From a virus, in the IMG/VR virus record IMGVR_UViG_3300024273_001733, positions 1 to 49,856 of that record: 49,856 nucleotides of DNA, one strand, 5' to 3'. Both the position numbers and the translations under genes were made by a program. Shown here piece by piece: positions 36,583 through 45,828 of the stretch; position 1 is the first letter of the stretch, and the number at the start of each line of letters is the position of its first letter. The notes beneath the pieces are model-generated. The model saw nothing but the letters and a program-made list of their open reading frames with translations, made no database searches and had not been told where the DNA came from.

Positions 36583-37071
36583 TTATTTTAACCCATTTTT
36601 AATGGTATCTTCAGTAAGAACTATGAATTTCCAGCTCCTCTCTTCAGCATATTGTTTGGCAGCATTGTACTTGTCCATATTTTTTACATATTGCTCTGCA
36701 AGAAATTTATAGGATTCAATAGCCTTCTTTGACATTTTGGTTGGTATCTGTGGTTTTTGTATTTGTGCCTTTGGTTTTATTTCAGCCAAAAACTCCTCAG
36801 TACTTCCATCCTGTTTTAATATTTTAAAATAAAAGTCTGGATGATATGTTCTTTGCTTATTTCCTTGTCTGGACCAATACTTGATTTCAACAGGTTCACT
36901 TGACCACACTAAAACCTTGTCATTAATGTCACACCATATCATGAACTTATACTCCCATGAGCTTCTATATATGATTGGGGGTGGTCCTGCATATTTTTCA
37001 GGATTCTTTGGATTAAAATAACCTTGATTAAATCCGGAGTTCTTGGTTGGTTTGACGTTTTTAATTGACAT
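36583..37071 (-). CDS. 4: Head completion nuclease (T4 gp4/gp50)
   Basis: A 162-residue homologue of T4 gp4, needed to finish DNA-filled heads before tail joining. IIYRSSWEYKFMIWCDIND, then VWSSEPVEIKYWSRQGNKQRTYHPDFYFK, then EFLAEIKPKAQIQKPQIP closely follow T4 TYRSNWEKFFFEWLD, YFMDIWMK and FIEIKPKKETQPP. The D...E-x-K residues make a PD-(D/E)XK nuclease core. The ending WKFIVLTEDTIKNGLK matches T4 IKFRILTEDGLRALG. Its start codon shares one base with the end of the gp55-like sigma gene, so the two are coupled. Confidence 0.93.
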   Translation of the reverse strand: MSIKNVKPTKNSGFNQGYFNPKNPEKYAGPPPIIYRSSWEYKFMIWCDINDKVLVWSSEPVEIKYWSRQGNKQRTYHPDFYFKILKQDGSTEEFLAEIKPKAQIQKPQIPTKMSKKAIESYKFLAEQYVKNMDKYNAAKQYAEERSWKFIVLTEDTIKNGLK

Positions 37072-37445
37072 TATATAGAATAGATTCCACCACCATCTTC
37101 TCCACTCGATGATGTGCTATCAATTGAGATGGTGCCTTTGTATTTTACAGGGTGGATTTTGTTCCATCCCTTTGCATATCCTCTCTTTGCAATTTCTGTA
37201 AAGTATGCAAATGCGTTTGGATAATCTGGGTTGAAATTTCTCCAATACTTTAAAAGGTCTAACATTGCAAACTGTAGACAATCTTGACGATCATCATTAT
37301 TTACATAAGACATTTTAGTAATTGCCCTTTCCGCTAATAATATTAACATCTTTTCTGCAATAGGGGTCAATTTTCCTAAATCCTTTGATTCGGACATTGC
37401 TGTATGCAAATCCTTGTTGTTTAAATAATTTTTCTTTTTAGCCAC
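37071..37445 (-). CDS. 55: Late sigma factor (T4 gp55-like)
   Basis: A 124-residue protein resembling T4 gp55, the small sigma factor that directs host RNA polymerase to late promoters. KNYLNNKDLHTAM matches T4 YNYVNNKELLQAI, and DRQDCLQFAMLDLLKYWRNFNPDYPNAFAYFTEIAKRGYAKGW matches the region-2-like [37 protein letters not shown]. It is shorter than T4 gp55 (185) and lacks the C-terminal clamp-binding motif (SLDFLYE), ending SGEDGGGIYSI; it may contact the clamp otherwise or depend on a co-activator. The GATATATAATA boxes in this window are its most likely targets. It is coupled to gp4 by a one-base overlap. Confidence 0.82.
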   Translation of the reverse strand: MAKKKNYLNNKDLHTAMSESKDLGKLTPIAEKMLILLAERAITKMSYVNNDDRQDCLQFAMLDLLKYWRNFNPDYPNAFAYFTEIAKRGYAKGWNKIHPVKYKGTISIDSTSSSGEDGGGIYSI

Positions 37446-37524
37446 AATTGGTATATTTATTTGTTAGAAATTATATGTATTTTGTGTTGTTTGTTTCATT
37501 ATTAATAATGTATGGTAATATTGC

Positions 37525-37552
37525 ATAAAAAAAGGGACGCATAGCATCCCTT
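37525..37552 (-). terminator. Rho-independent terminator
   Basis: AAGGGATGC/GCGTCCCTT-type stem (one mismatch) with a short loop, then TTTTT on the minus strand, after the stop of 37576-38337. Confidence 0.82.
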
Positions 37553-37575
37553 CTTTAATTTAACCTATATAATTC

Positions 37576-38337
37576 TTATGCGTTTAAATCAGCAATTTTA
37601 TCTTCCCATGATTTAATTTCACCGTTGATTAAGTTTTCAGCTTCTTTAATAACCTCATCGCTTCTATCTGCTTCTGATAATAAACCTTTTTGATCTTTTA
37701 AGAAAGCGATCATTGATTCATATGCTTCAATTTGTTCTTGTTTTTCAGCGATTGAAGCTTCTTCTCCTTCTAATAAAGATTTTAAGAATGAATGTGCAGA
37801 TTCTCCTGTTTCGTTAGTTACATATTCTACTGCTTCATTTGCGTTAGATGCTTTAAAGAATTTAGAGATTCTTGTTTCATTGTTAAATCTTGCAACAAAT
37901 ACTGATTCTTCAATTTTAAATAAATCTACAGTAACATTGTTTCCTTTGAAAGATGCTGCAAAGTCTAAGTTTACAAAATTTTCAAGTAATGATGGAATAG
38001 ATTCAAATAAATCTGCAGTTGCTTTTTCATTATATCTTACCAATCCAGATGCAATTACGTGATTTGAAAATGTATTTCCTTCAATTAACATCGTGTTATG
38101 TTGGAATTTTCCTTCAGTCAAATTGTAAATGAATTTGCTTGGTCCATGGAACCATTTAATAGAATCATTAGAAAACTCAAAAGATTCGAATGCTCTAATA
38201 GCGTTAGTTAATGTTGAGTTAGTTAAAACTTCAACCTCCTTAATTTCATTTTCATTCATTTCAAAAACTCTTCCGTTTACATAAAACTGAAAAGACTCTC
38301 CTACTTTAGCGAATGGTGCAAGAATGTTAGTTGTCAT
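37576..38337 (-). CDS. Hypothetical late protein (253 aa), C-terminal coiled coil
   Basis: A 253-residue protein I do not recognise. The N-terminal two thirds are beta-rich (FQFYVNGRVFEMNENEIKEV, then ASFKGNNVTVDLFKIEESVF), and the C-terminus (about 190-253) is a coiled coil (SIAEKQEQIEAYESMIAFLK). It forms its own late unit: late box GGATATATAAC at 38363-38373 and a strong terminator right after the stop, the arrangement used here for abundant proteins (gp23, gp19). Codon choice is similarly uniform. A highly expressed virion or assembly protein is a fair guess. Confidence 0.6.
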   Translation of the reverse strand: MTTNILAPFAKVGESFQFYVNGRVFEMNENEIKEVEVLTNSTLTNAIRAFESFEFSNDSIKWFHGPSKFIYNLTEGKFQHNTMLIEGNTFSNHVIASGLVRYNEKATADLFESIPSLLENFVNLDFAASFKGNNVTVDLFKIEESVFVARFNNETRISKFFKASNANEAVEYVTNETGESAHSFLKSLLEGEEASIAEKQEQIEAYESMIAFLKDQKGLLSEADRSDEVIKEAENLINGEIKSWEDKIADLNA

Positions 38338-38362
38338 ATTATTAATTTAATTTATTTCTTTT

Positions 38363-38373
38363 GTTATATATCC
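38363..38373 (-). promoter_or_regulatory. Late promoter GGATATATAAC
   Basis: A late box 25 bases upstream of 37576-38337, directly after the tail completion gene. Confidence 0.68.
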
Positions 38374-38389
38374 TTTATTTTTAACCAAA

Positions 38390-39211
38390 TTATCTGTTGT
38401 CAATATCTGTCTCGTCAATGTCTCTTATATTTGACTGAGATGATCTTGTATTAATTACATTACTTTGAATCTCAAACATTCGATTAGCAACATGTCTTTC
38501 TGTAGTTGCTCTACTCATTCCAAAGCTTTCATCATTACCCCAGTTAAATGCAGGTATAAATGAATTTACCTCAACAGAGAATGTTACTTTATATTGGTCT
38601 TTATCCTCAAACGTAAAATCAAGAGGTCTTTCCTGTGTGTAGTCCTCTGGAAATGCATAATAAGATGCTATTCTATAAGTACCTTCATTTAAATGTCCAA
38701 CCTCTACATTAAAGTAATTTGATTTGTAAAGTCTTTTGATAATTGACTCAGTTATCTTAAATGAATCAAGCGCAGACGAAACAAGAATCTCAATATCAAA
38801 GCTCATAGTAATTGGAATCATGTCAAATTCTGCAGTGTAACCTTCCATTGCACCTTCATTATTCATTTTAGTGTAACTTCCAGTAGTTCTTTTATTAACA
38901 AGCTTTCCAGAATCGATTGACATTGCTGTTAAATTTGCAACTCCTCTTGGAACAGTATCGTAATTTCCATCTGCAAATCCTTTATCTGGCATACAGTCAG
39001 GGCCACTTGCTGTTGTAAATAAGAATTGATCTCTTAAGAATTGATCGTCCCCTGTGATTGAATAATAAAAGGGAACATCCACTAAAACTCTCTCATCATT
39101 TGAAAGTTGTCTGTGAAAATAAACCTTGTTATTTAAATCTGCAAGGAAACCGATAATTATATGTCTTAAGACACTATCATCGGAATTAAACTTCAAGTTG
39201 TAGGACGCCAT
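38390..39211 (-). CDS. 15: Tail completion / sheath stabiliser protein (T4 gp15)
   Basis: A 273-residue homologue of T4 gp15 (272), which caps the tail tube and sheath and joins the tail to the head neck. LRHIIIGFLADLNNKVYFHRQL with VLVDVPFYYSITGDDQFL parallels T4 YATLMGDLFSNIQIKRQL with IRVPITYASKEHFM, and FDMIPITMSFDIEILVSSAL with FKITESIIKRLYKSNYFNVE parallels SPIKMIYELSIFTRY with FQIVEQILPYFQPHFN. YKVTFSVEVNSFIPAF matches the T4 WSLTFEVNGWMYPP. It is late-promoted (39226-39235) and follows gp46, an order unlike T4. Confidence 0.88.
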   Translation of the reverse strand: MASYNLKFNSDDSVLRHIIIGFLADLNNKVYFHRQLSNDERVLVDVPFYYSITGDDQFLRDQFLFTTASGPDCMPDKGFADGNYDTVPRGVANLTAMSIDSGKLVNKRTTGSYTKMNNEGAMEGYTAEFDMIPITMSFDIEILVSSALDSFKITESIIKRLYKSNYFNVEVGHLNEGTYRIASYYAFPEDYTQERPLDFTFEDKDQYKVTFSVEVNSFIPAFNWGNDESFGMSRATTERHVANRMFEIQSNVINTRSSQSNIRDIDETDIDNR

Positions 39212-39225
39212 TGATTGTTGTTTAT

Positions 39226-39235
39226 TGTATATATC
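39226..39235 (-). promoter_or_regulatory. Late promoter GATATATACA
   Basis: GATATATACA on the minus strand, abutting the gp46 stop and 14 bases upstream of the gp15 start. Confidence 0.6.
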
Positions 39236-40909
39236 TTAATCTATTTTTATTACATCAAACTTGGAAAATCCATTTTCTCTGTAAATTTGTACCTCTGCAT
39301 CAAAGATTTCTCTTGGCAGTGGCGTATGATTAATTACAAATGTATTTATCTTGCTCTCTTTTATAACCTGGCTCAAAATCTTTAGAATATTATGAATTCC
39401 ATCAGCATCTACTGAACTTAACAACTCGTCTAAGAATAGTAGGTTCAACTGTGGAAATCTTAATTTAAGAATCTTGATAATTGCAATGATAATAATAAAG
39501 TCTGCCTTCTTACGTTCTCCTGTTGAAAGGGTCATTGGATTAATTTCCTCACCTAAATGATTAATAATACAATTGAACTTCTCATCAAAACGAATGTGGA
39601 AATGAAGGTGCATTGTTTGTACCATTGCAGCAATATTTGCATTAAGTCCTGGTAGAATAGTTTTGATTGCAAGGTTTTTAACACCATCTTCACCAAGAAC
39701 TTCCTCTATCATTTCTAAAAATACATAATCATTTGACTTCCCATCCTTAAGATTTTCCTTTTGTTTTTCCTGAACTTCAAAGTCCTTTATGATTTGTTCA
39801 AGATGTGAGAAATCAGCAGTACCTTTAATTGCATCCTTGATTTTTATCAATTCATTTTTAAAGGTTCTAATGTTTGTATTTAATGTCGATACTTTATCTC
39901 TAACTGCTCTGTCCTTTGTTCTTAAATCTGTGATTGATTCTCTAACAGCTTCAACTGCAGTGGTTGCTTGCTCTAGTCTTTCGGGTAATGTGCTTAATTC
40001 AGTTTCAATCTCACCCTTTCTCTCATTATGGAAATCACCGCTTAATGTACTTTCACATGTTGGACATGTATTGTTCTCATAGAGTTCTAATTTCTTTTTA
40101 AGTTCAGCCAATTTATATTTTAACTCAGATTCGCTTGATTGTTTTGTCTGTAAATCTGTTGCAAAATTACCTAGATTTTCTGTGATTTTAATTTGTGCCT
40201 TTTCAAGTTTCTTTTTATTCTCATCATATTTAATAAGAGAATCTTTAAGTTCTTGTATTTTTTGCTTGTCCTTTTCTTGACTCTCTTGCATTAAAATTTC
40301 AAGCTTCTCTCTAACTGATTCTACATTTTCATTGATTTGACTAAGTTCTCTTGTAAATGAATCAATATCATTTTTTAGGGATCTTCGCTCATCTTTAATT
40401 GCAGTTTGCATTTCATTAATGATAGAGAATCCAAACATTTTATCAATGATTTGTCTCTTGTCATTACTACTCATTGTTAAGAAAGATTTAAAGTCATTTA
40501 CTGATAGGATAATAATGTTCTTAAACACATGGTAAGGTATGCCGAATATTTCCTCTTCTAAATAATCTTGTACTGATTTCTTTCCAGCCTTGTCAAATTC
40601 AACACCATTAAGTAAAACTTTAAAAATACCTGGTGCCAACCCTCTTTCAATAACTACACTCGTAGATTTACATTGAAGTTTGATTCTTACCCAAAGTTCC
40701 TTATTAATTCTATTTGGAAGATCTGACATTTTAACCCCTTCCACTTTCCCATATAAAGCAAAGACTATCGCATTAGCAATAGTCGTTTTACCTTCTCCAT
40801 TCTTTCCTAATGTTAAGAATAGCTCTGATTTATCTTCTTCAAATTCAATCTTTTGAATATTGTTTCCGTAGGAAGCAAAGTTTTTTAATTCTATGCTTTG
40901 TATTTTCAT
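39236..40909 (-). CDS. 46: Recombination endonuclease ATPase subunit (T4 gp46, SbcC/Rad50-like)
   Basis: A 557-residue SMC-type ATPase, partner of gp47 in processing DNA ends for recombination-dependent replication. It has Walker A GKNGEGKTT near 35-43, two long coiled coils around the zinc hook CPTCESTL (about residue 287), and near the C-terminus the signature STGERKKADF followed by Walker B LNLLFLDELLSSVD. Length equals T4 gp46 (560). The gene starts 3 bases after gp47, the T4 order (47 then 46), at the end of the replication operon that begins near gp45. Confidence 0.96.
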   Translation of the reverse strand: MKIQSIELKNFASYGNNIQKIEFEEDKSELFLTLGKNGEGKTTIANAIVFALYGKVEGVKMSDLPNRINKELWVRIKLQCKSTSVVIERGLAPGIFKVLLNGVEFDKAGKKSVQDYLEEEIFGIPYHVFKNIIILSVNDFKSFLTMSSNDKRQIIDKMFGFSIINEMQTAIKDERRSLKNDIDSFTRELSQINENVESVREKLEILMQESQEKDKQKIQELKDSLIKYDENKKKLEKAQIKITENLGNFATDLQTKQSSESELKYKLAELKKKLELYENNTCPTCESTLSGDFHNERKGEIETELSTLPERLEQATTAVEAVRESITDLRTKDRAVRDKVSTLNTNIRTFKNELIKIKDAIKGTADFSHLEQIIKDFEVQEKQKENLKDGKSNDYVFLEMIEEVLGEDGVKNLAIKTILPGLNANIAAMVQTMHLHFHIRFDEKFNCIINHLGEEINPMTLSTGERKKADFIIIIAIIKILKLRFPQLNLLFLDELLSSVDADGIHNILKILSQVIKESKINTFVINHTPLPREIFDAEVQIYRENGFSKFDVIKID

Positions 40910-40912
40910 AGG

Positions 40913-42025
40913 TTAATCTGTTTGATTATTATATGCATGAAAGTCATGAAGTTTCTTTAATCTATCCTTTATTTGTGTCTTTGTATTTTCATCATGATTT
41001 AAACTATCAACATAAATATTACAAAGATGCAAAATATTGTAGTTCTTATAAAGATCTTCAATTTGCTCCATGTCATACATTTCTCCATCAATATAAGAAT
41101 CTTGTTCATATATGTTTGGATCTATTTTTCTACTGATCTTTTGGATTTTATTAATCAATCGGGAAAGAGCAGATGATGTTGCGACATTCGATGGAACATA
41201 AAGATCTACATAATTATTTCTAATCTTTTCTTTGAATTCCCCTAGAGGCACATTATATAACTGTGTTAAATTAAATCTCACAAACTTAGGAGATATGGTA
41301 TTTTCAAAGAAAGTTTCTTGCATGTCCTCTAAATTAACCAGGTCAAACCCCTTTGTGTTGTCCATATCAGATCTTGTTAGTTCATATGGAGTTCCTACCA
41401 TTCTAAGCTTTCCTCTACGTTGTCTGTAGTGAATATGGCCTGAGTAAACCACAGTAAATCGGTCATATGATTCAGAATCTGTACCATGATGATTGTCTAC
41501 TTTACTGTTTAATTTAATACCTCTAACTTCTGAATGGCAGAATACAATTTCAGCCTTTGGATATTCTTGTAGGGTTTCAACTTCATGTGCAGTATCTCTT
41601 CTCCATGGCATTAATAAGATTTCTCTACCACCCCAATTAAAGGTCTTAGGTTCCTTATAAATTTGCACGTTTGGAATCCATTTAAGAGCATCAATTGAAC
41701 TTACTTCATTACTCTTCTTTGCCCAAATATCATGGTTTCCACAAATAACATGTGTTGGTAATATTTTACCAAGTCTTTCAAAAAGATCTACTGAATAGTG
41801 AAGTACTTTTATATTGATACTTTGTCTGTTATCAAACGCATCTCCAACTTGAACCAATATATCTCCATCCTCATAATTCTCAAGAAGAGTTGGAATAAAT
41901 TGATTGTCATAAAAATCTTTTTGCATTTCTAGCCACTCCAATGAATTTGACCTTACACCAAGGTGCATGTCCCCAAGAATCCATATTCTTTTTACTGGCT
42001 TATCTAAAATTGCTTGTTCGATCAT
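40913..42025 (-). CDS. 47: Recombination nuclease subunit (T4 gp47, SbcD/Mre11-like)
   Basis: A 370-residue metallophosphoesterase nuclease, with all metal-binding motifs intact: GDMHLG near 18, GDAFDNR near 62, CGNHDIW near 95, FCHSEV and SGHIHYRQ. This contrasts with the dead relative at 6118-6642. It cuts DNA ends in complex with gp46. The start overlaps none of its neighbours; the stop is 3 bases before gp46. T4 gp47 is 339 residues. Confidence 0.95.
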   Translation of the reverse strand: MIEQAILDKPVKRIWILGDMHLGVRSNSLEWLEMQKDFYDNQFIPTLLENYEDGDILVQVGDAFDNRQSINIKVLHYSVDLFERLGKILPTHVICGNHDIWAKKSNEVSSIDALKWIPNVQIYKEPKTFNWGGREILLMPWRRDTAHEVETLQEYPKAEIVFCHSEVRGIKLNSKVDNHHGTDSESYDRFTVVYSGHIHYRQRRGKLRMVGTPYELTRSDMDNTKGFDLVNLEDMQETFFENTISPKFVRFNLTQLYNVPLGEFKEKIRNNYVDLYVPSNVATSSALSRLINKIQKISRKIDPNIYEQDSYIDGEMYDMEQIEDLYKNYNILHLCNIYVDSLNHDENTKTQIKDRLKKLHDFHAYNNQTD

Positions 42026-42029
42026 ATTG

Positions 42030-42473
42030 TTAGAATAATCTATTTATATTCTTTTTCTTAAGAATGTTTGTTTTTCTGTCAAGGGTTTCAATTAACTCCT
42101 CTTTGAATTTATTTCCAAGTGATTGGTAAAATTTGGTAGGATTTACATTAAAGTAATCACATACTTCTGAAAATATCTCAATGATTGAATGATGTGGTCT
42201 TAACTCATCCGAAAGATATTCATAAATTTCGTTGATTTCAATCTTCTTTAATTTTATTGTTTGCTCAAATTCATTAATTTCATTGAATTTTTTAAATCTA
42301 GATGCTTCAATAAGCTCATGAATTTTTGATACAATAATGCCTGATTCTATTTTATCCTCTTCATCTCTGTCATCCGTATAGCTCGGTGATATATTAAAAG
42401 AAAATGAAGGGTCCATTTCAAACTCACTGTCCTCGAATGTATTGTTGAATATTTTGTCTCTTTGTGTTCTCAT
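42030..42473 (-). CDS. Possible late transcription co-activator (gp33-like candidate)
   Basis: A 147-residue acidic helical protein. The C-terminal part HHSIIEIFSEVCDYFNVNPT, then KFYQSLGNKFKEELIETLDR, resembles in pattern T4 gp33 (FIIEKMVEEFGMSYLEAT ... FIPSGIIEKIQSEAI). The last residues KKNINRLF look like a sliding-clamp-binding peptide, as gp33 has (TLDFLL). gp33 bridges the clamp and RNA polymerase in late transcription; the gp55-like protein here lacks such a tail, so a gp33 with one would make sense. Similarity is weak and this remains a candidate. It lies between gp41 and gp47, sharing one base with gp41's stop. Confidence 0.45.
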   Translation of the reverse strand: MRTQRDKIFNNTFEDSEFEMDPSFSFNISPSYTDDRDEEDKIESGIIVSKIHELIEASRFKKFNEINEFEQTIKLKKIEINEIYEYLSDELRPHHSIIEIFSEVCDYFNVNPTKFYQSLGNKFKEELIETLDRKTNILKKKNINRLF

Positions 42474-43786
42474 TATAAATTGTGTATATTTGAATTTGAT
42501 ACGTCACCTGTTTCTGTAAGTCTCATGTAATTATAATTTATGTCTAATTTACATTTAACTCCCTTTCCTTCTCCATCTCTAATTTTAAGTACTTTAAGCC
42601 AATACTCATTAGAGGCTCTCATTAAATCATCTTGAATAATTCCAAGCATTAGATCGGCAGTGTGTGAAAGGCCTGCAGATTCTGCAACATCACCCATACC
42701 AATGTCACTTGAATTATATCCATTTCTATTAATCTGTGTTGCCGTAACAATTAACCATCCATTACGTACTCCCATCGCTCTTAAATCTTCAGCAATTTGC
42801 TTGATTTTAAGATACATATTTTCAGAGTTTGGATTTCTATAATTTGCTAAAATATTAATATAGTCAATTACAATACAACCTAACTTGATTTTTCTTTCCT
42901 CTTCTATTTGTTTTAAATATGCTTCAATATCAGGGACCGTTGCTTGGGATGTTGGAAATTGTTTTACAAAAAGATTTCCAGGTGGTGTTAATCCATCACC
43001 TACATTTTCAAGTTTTCTTTTGATTAAGTCTTTATTCTTTGCTTTCGTTTCATATTCACTCATTGGAATTGTAAGCATATTTGCACCGATTCTTTTTAGA
43101 ACTTTATGTGCTGCCATTTCCGCTGAAACGAATGCTGTGTTAACACCCATCTTAACAAAGTTTGCAGCATCATTTGCCAAGTAAATGGACTTACCAATAT
43201 TTTGTTCTCCAACATAAACTACTAAAGATCCATCTTTATCATAACCACCTGCAAGTAATCTGTCAAGAAAAGCATATCCACTTGATATTTTTACTCTACC
43301 CTCTTGATAGTGATCTTCTGCATTAAAGAAATCAAGACCAATATCAGAATTAAATACAATGGAGTTTCTATCATTAATTAAGGACTTAACCTTAGAGATA
43401 ATTGAATCTGCATTATCAGGAGTAACCTCAGTTGTTTTAATATACTCAATAGTATCAATCAAGGTTGTGTCAAATGTCCTCCATTTAATCCAAGCCTCTG
43501 CAGTGGATGTTAACCACTCTTCATCATACTGTGTCAGATCTGTATTGTAAACCAATTCTATGATTGATTCATCTACTTTACCTTTGAATTTTGGACTTTG
43601 AGTAAGAACCTTCATTTGTTCTGCCTTTGGCGCTTCATGAAACTTTTCATAAAACTTCGTGGCTAAGAAGTGCATTGTATCTATTTCCTCTGATGTGTAA
43701 AATCCCTTGTGGATTTTTTCCAAGTATTTTGGTTTTGCCAAAGATAACTTGAAGAATATTTTTTCAAAATCTTGTCCGAATTTCAT
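42473..43786 (-). CDS. 41: Replicative DNA helicase (T4 gp41, DnaB-like)
   Basis: A 437-residue hexameric 5'-3' helicase. The RecA-like core has Walker A GEQNIGKSIYLANDAANF, KLGCIVIDYINILANY as Walker B, and VTATQINRNGYNSSDIGMGDVAESAGLSHTADLMLGI with the DnaB motifs 3 and 4 (Q-x-NR, the sensor Gln and the S-x-x-x-x-D block). The N-terminal 140 residues are the helical collar domain. It unwinds ahead of the polymerase together with primase gp61, which is not in the window. The start is 47 bases after the oxygenase stop. Confidence 0.95.
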   Translation of the reverse strand: MKFGQDFEKIFFKLSLAKPKYLEKIHKGFYTSEEIDTMHFLATKFYEKFHEAPKAEQMKVLTQSPKFKGKVDESIIELVYNTDLTQYDEEWLTSTAEAWIKWRTFDTTLIDTIEYIKTTEVTPDNADSIISKVKSLINDRNSIVFNSDIGLDFFNAEDHYQEGRVKISSGYAFLDRLLAGGYDKDGSLVVYVGEQNIGKSIYLANDAANFVKMGVNTAFVSAEMAAHKVLKRIGANMLTIPMSEYETKAKNKDLIKRKLENVGDGLTPPGNLFVKQFPTSQATVPDIEAYLKQIEEERKIKLGCIVIDYINILANYRNPNSENMYLKIKQIAEDLRAMGVRNGWLIVTATQINRNGYNSSDIGMGDVAESAGLSHTADLMLGIIQDDLMRASNEYWLKVLKIRDGEGKGVKCKLDINYNYMRLTETGDVSNSNIHNL

Positions 43787-43833
43787 TTATTTTTTTTTAT
43801 ACAGATTATATCAAAAGATATGTCTTAGTTTAA

Positions 43834-44409
43834 TTATTTTTCTGTTGAGAAAATGTTATGCGTTTTTGAATATGGCTCTTCTCCCCATAGGTTAAAGGCA
43901 AGTGCTCTTCTTGTTCCTGACAAAACTTTATCAACTAGGTGAGGTACATGTCCTGCATCAAATATGATTAGTCGGTTTGGTCTACATAGGATAACTTCAG
44001 GTGGATTTAATTCTCCTTCAGTAAATACATTAAGAGCACCTCCGGTGAATTCAGATCCAATTGGATAATATACACATCCAATAACTGGACTCATTCTGTC
44101 TCCGGTCGCTTGTCGATATGCTACATCGTCATCATAATGCATTTCTAAATAATCACGAAATCTTCCATTCGGATCTGCCTCTTGGACTCCTGTCCAATAC
44201 TCAAAACCATCAATGGTTCTTACTTCATTTAATGGATGATGTGTTCTCCATACATAATCGATTATTCTTTGTTTAACCGATTTTGCTGGATTATTCCACC
44301 AGCCATCCCAGTAATAATATACTCCTGGGTCTTGGAAAAATGCTGTGTCATTTGCAATGTCTTGTAACAATTGCTCGTCTTTGATAAAATCGTCAAATAC
44401 TGCTATCAT
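43834..44409 (-). CDS. 2-oxoglutarate/Fe(II)-dependent oxygenase (prolyl hydroxylase-like)
   Basis: A 191-residue double-stranded beta-helix oxygenase. The iron ligands are seen in LEMHYDDD (H-x-D) and AGHVPHLVDKVLSGTRRALAFNLW (distal His and the 2-oxoglutarate-binding Arg). VYYPIGSEFTGGALNVF is the central strand pair typical of phage 2OG-Fe(II) proteins. Such enzymes are common in T4-like cyanophages and marine phages, with protein or nucleic acid substrates mostly unknown. It overlaps the next upstream gene (44406-44717) by 4 bases and lies in the replication operon. Confidence 0.88.
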   Translation of the reverse strand: MIAVFDDFIKDEQLLQDIANDTAFFQDPGVYYYWDGWWNNPAKSVKQRIIDYVWRTHHPLNEVRTIDGFEYWTGVQEADPNGRFRDYLEMHYDDDVAYRQATGDRMSPVIGCVYYPIGSEFTGGALNVFTEGELNPPEVILCRPNRLIIFDAGHVPHLVDKVLSGTRRALAFNLWGEEPYSKTHNIFSTEK

Positions 44410-44717
44410 TGGAATGGGTTGATTTTTATAGAGTAGGTTTCCTTACCTTCCTCAAATTTAGTTTGTTCTATTAGTCCTAGGTTTATTGCCTGTTCAATAC
44501 CCTTTTCAGTCGTTTCTATATTTCCATTTGCATGATATTTTAACAACGATGCCTTGGAGAATCCGGTCTGTGGTCTGTTTGGTCTATTGATGTTTTCTAC
44601 AACGTAAATATGTACAATGTCAAAAGCATCCGGGAAGTTTTCAAGTTCTTCCTGGATACCAAGTACATATTTTATCGGTAGTTTGTCTTCATCAATCTTA
44701 AAAAGATTTAACTCCAT
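44406..44717 (-). CDS. Hypothetical protein, possible winged-helix (103 aa)
   Basis: A 103-residue protein I cannot name. The middle and end (KASLLKYHANGNIETTEKGI, then EQAINLGLIEQTKFEEGKETYSI) look like a winged-helix arrangement: helix, T-x-x-G-I-x-x-A-I-x-x-GLI recognition helix and a beta wing. It sits between UvsX and the 2OG oxygenase gene, 1 base after UvsX. It could be a DNA-binding helper of recombination or a regulator. This is inference from pattern. Confidence 0.55.
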   Translation of the reverse strand: MELNLFKIDEDKLPIKYVLGIQEELENFPDAFDIVHIYVVENINRPNRPQTGFSKASLLKYHANGNIETTEKGIEQAINLGLIEQTKFEEGKETYSIKINPFQ

Positions 44718-44718
44718 A

Positions 44719-45828
44719 TTATTCTTCCATTGAATTTTCTAACATTTCTTCGATATCCAATCCACCTGCATCTGAATTATAATTAAAGATTGGTTGAATA
44801 TATGCATCGATTTTTTCAAGTACTTCTTTAGTAAATACTTTGTCAGTAAAGAATTCAGCATTAGAAACTACTTCGTCAAGATGCTCGCAAATCCAACCTC
44901 TCGCTGTTGATTTTGGAACTTTAACCCCTTTTTCAATAGATCCTCTTGTAATTCCACAAATATCCCATGTTGCATAATGTTCAAGACCAACATATGGATT
45001 CATACCTTTACTAAAGTCAAGGTGGAATTTAATTGGTGTTGGTTTTGCAAAACGGTTTTTACTTGGCTTGGCAGTTACTATAATACCAACTTTATCTGCT
45101 CCATCTTTTAATTGTGCTTTGTTTAACATAAGTACAATGGATGCTGCATATTCAGGTCCTGTTCCACCACCTGCAATTTGCTGTGGAATAAATGATTGTG
45201 ATTGGTATGTGTGATTTGTAAAGATAAAAGGAATCTTTAAATCTGCCAATGGAGTCATAATAATTCTAAAGATTGATTTAAGAATCTTAGAACGAGTCAT
45301 ATCCGCTTTATCAGATCCGGTTGCAGCATCATCAATTTCTTTTTGTGTTGCTAAGTTACCTGCAGAATCCAAGATAATCATAAGTTTTTGAATTTCTCCA
45401 CCCTTACGTTTAATATCTTGCATTTTCTGTGTAATCGTAGTAATTGATGTTCTGAAATCTTGAACAGTGTTTACTGGTTGGTAATTTACCTTAGTAGTAT
45501 CAATACCAAATTTAACCATTTGTTCTTTATCTACCGCTGCCTCAGAATCATAATAGATTACCATATAACCCATGTTGATTGCTTCTCGTACTGAGTTTAA
45601 TGTAAGGAAAGTTTTACCAGTTCCTGATGGTCCAGCGACTGAACATGATCTGTTATTTGGCCATCCTCTAAAAAGAGAACCGCTGACACATGCGTTTAAG
45701 TGATAATTCCCAGTATGAATCCATTCAGTAACTTCAGAGAAGTTTGATTGGTCCATTACAGAACCAAGTGGATTAAGTCCAGCAAGTTCCTTGTTTAAAT
45801 CATCAAATGTAAAATTATTTTTTGCCAT
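44719..45828 (-). CDS. uvsX: RecA-like recombinase (T4 UvsX)
   Basis: A 369-residue strand-exchange protein. Walker A is AGPSGTGKTFLT near 70, YYDSEAAVD follows with the conserved Glu, Walker B is LMIILDSAGNLAT, and PFIFTNHTYQSQSF with GGGTGPEYAASIVLML is the DNA-binding L1/L2 region of UvsX. The acidic C-terminus (LDIEEMLENSMEE) is also seen in T4 UvsX. Length is close to T4 (391). The gene follows two small ORFs and precedes the 103-residue gene in the replication operon. Confidence 0.96.
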   Translation of the reverse strand: MAKNNFTFDDLNKELAGLNPLGSVMDQSNFSEVTEWIHTGNYHLNACVSGSLFRGWPNNRSCSVAGPSGTGKTFLTLNSVREAINMGYMVIYYDSEAAVDKEQMVKFGIDTTKVNYQPVNTVQDFRTSITTITQKMQDIKRKGGEIQKLMIILDSAGNLATQKEIDDAATGSDKADMTRSKILKSIFRIIMTPLADLKIPFIFTNHTYQSQSFIPQQIAGGGTGPEYAASIVLMLNKAQLKDGADKVGIIVTAKPSKNRFAKPTPIKFHLDFSKGMNPYVGLEHYATWDICGITRGSIEKGVKVPKSTARGWICEHLDEVVSNAEFFTDKVFTKEVLEKIDAYIQPIFNYNSDAGGLDIEEMLENSMEE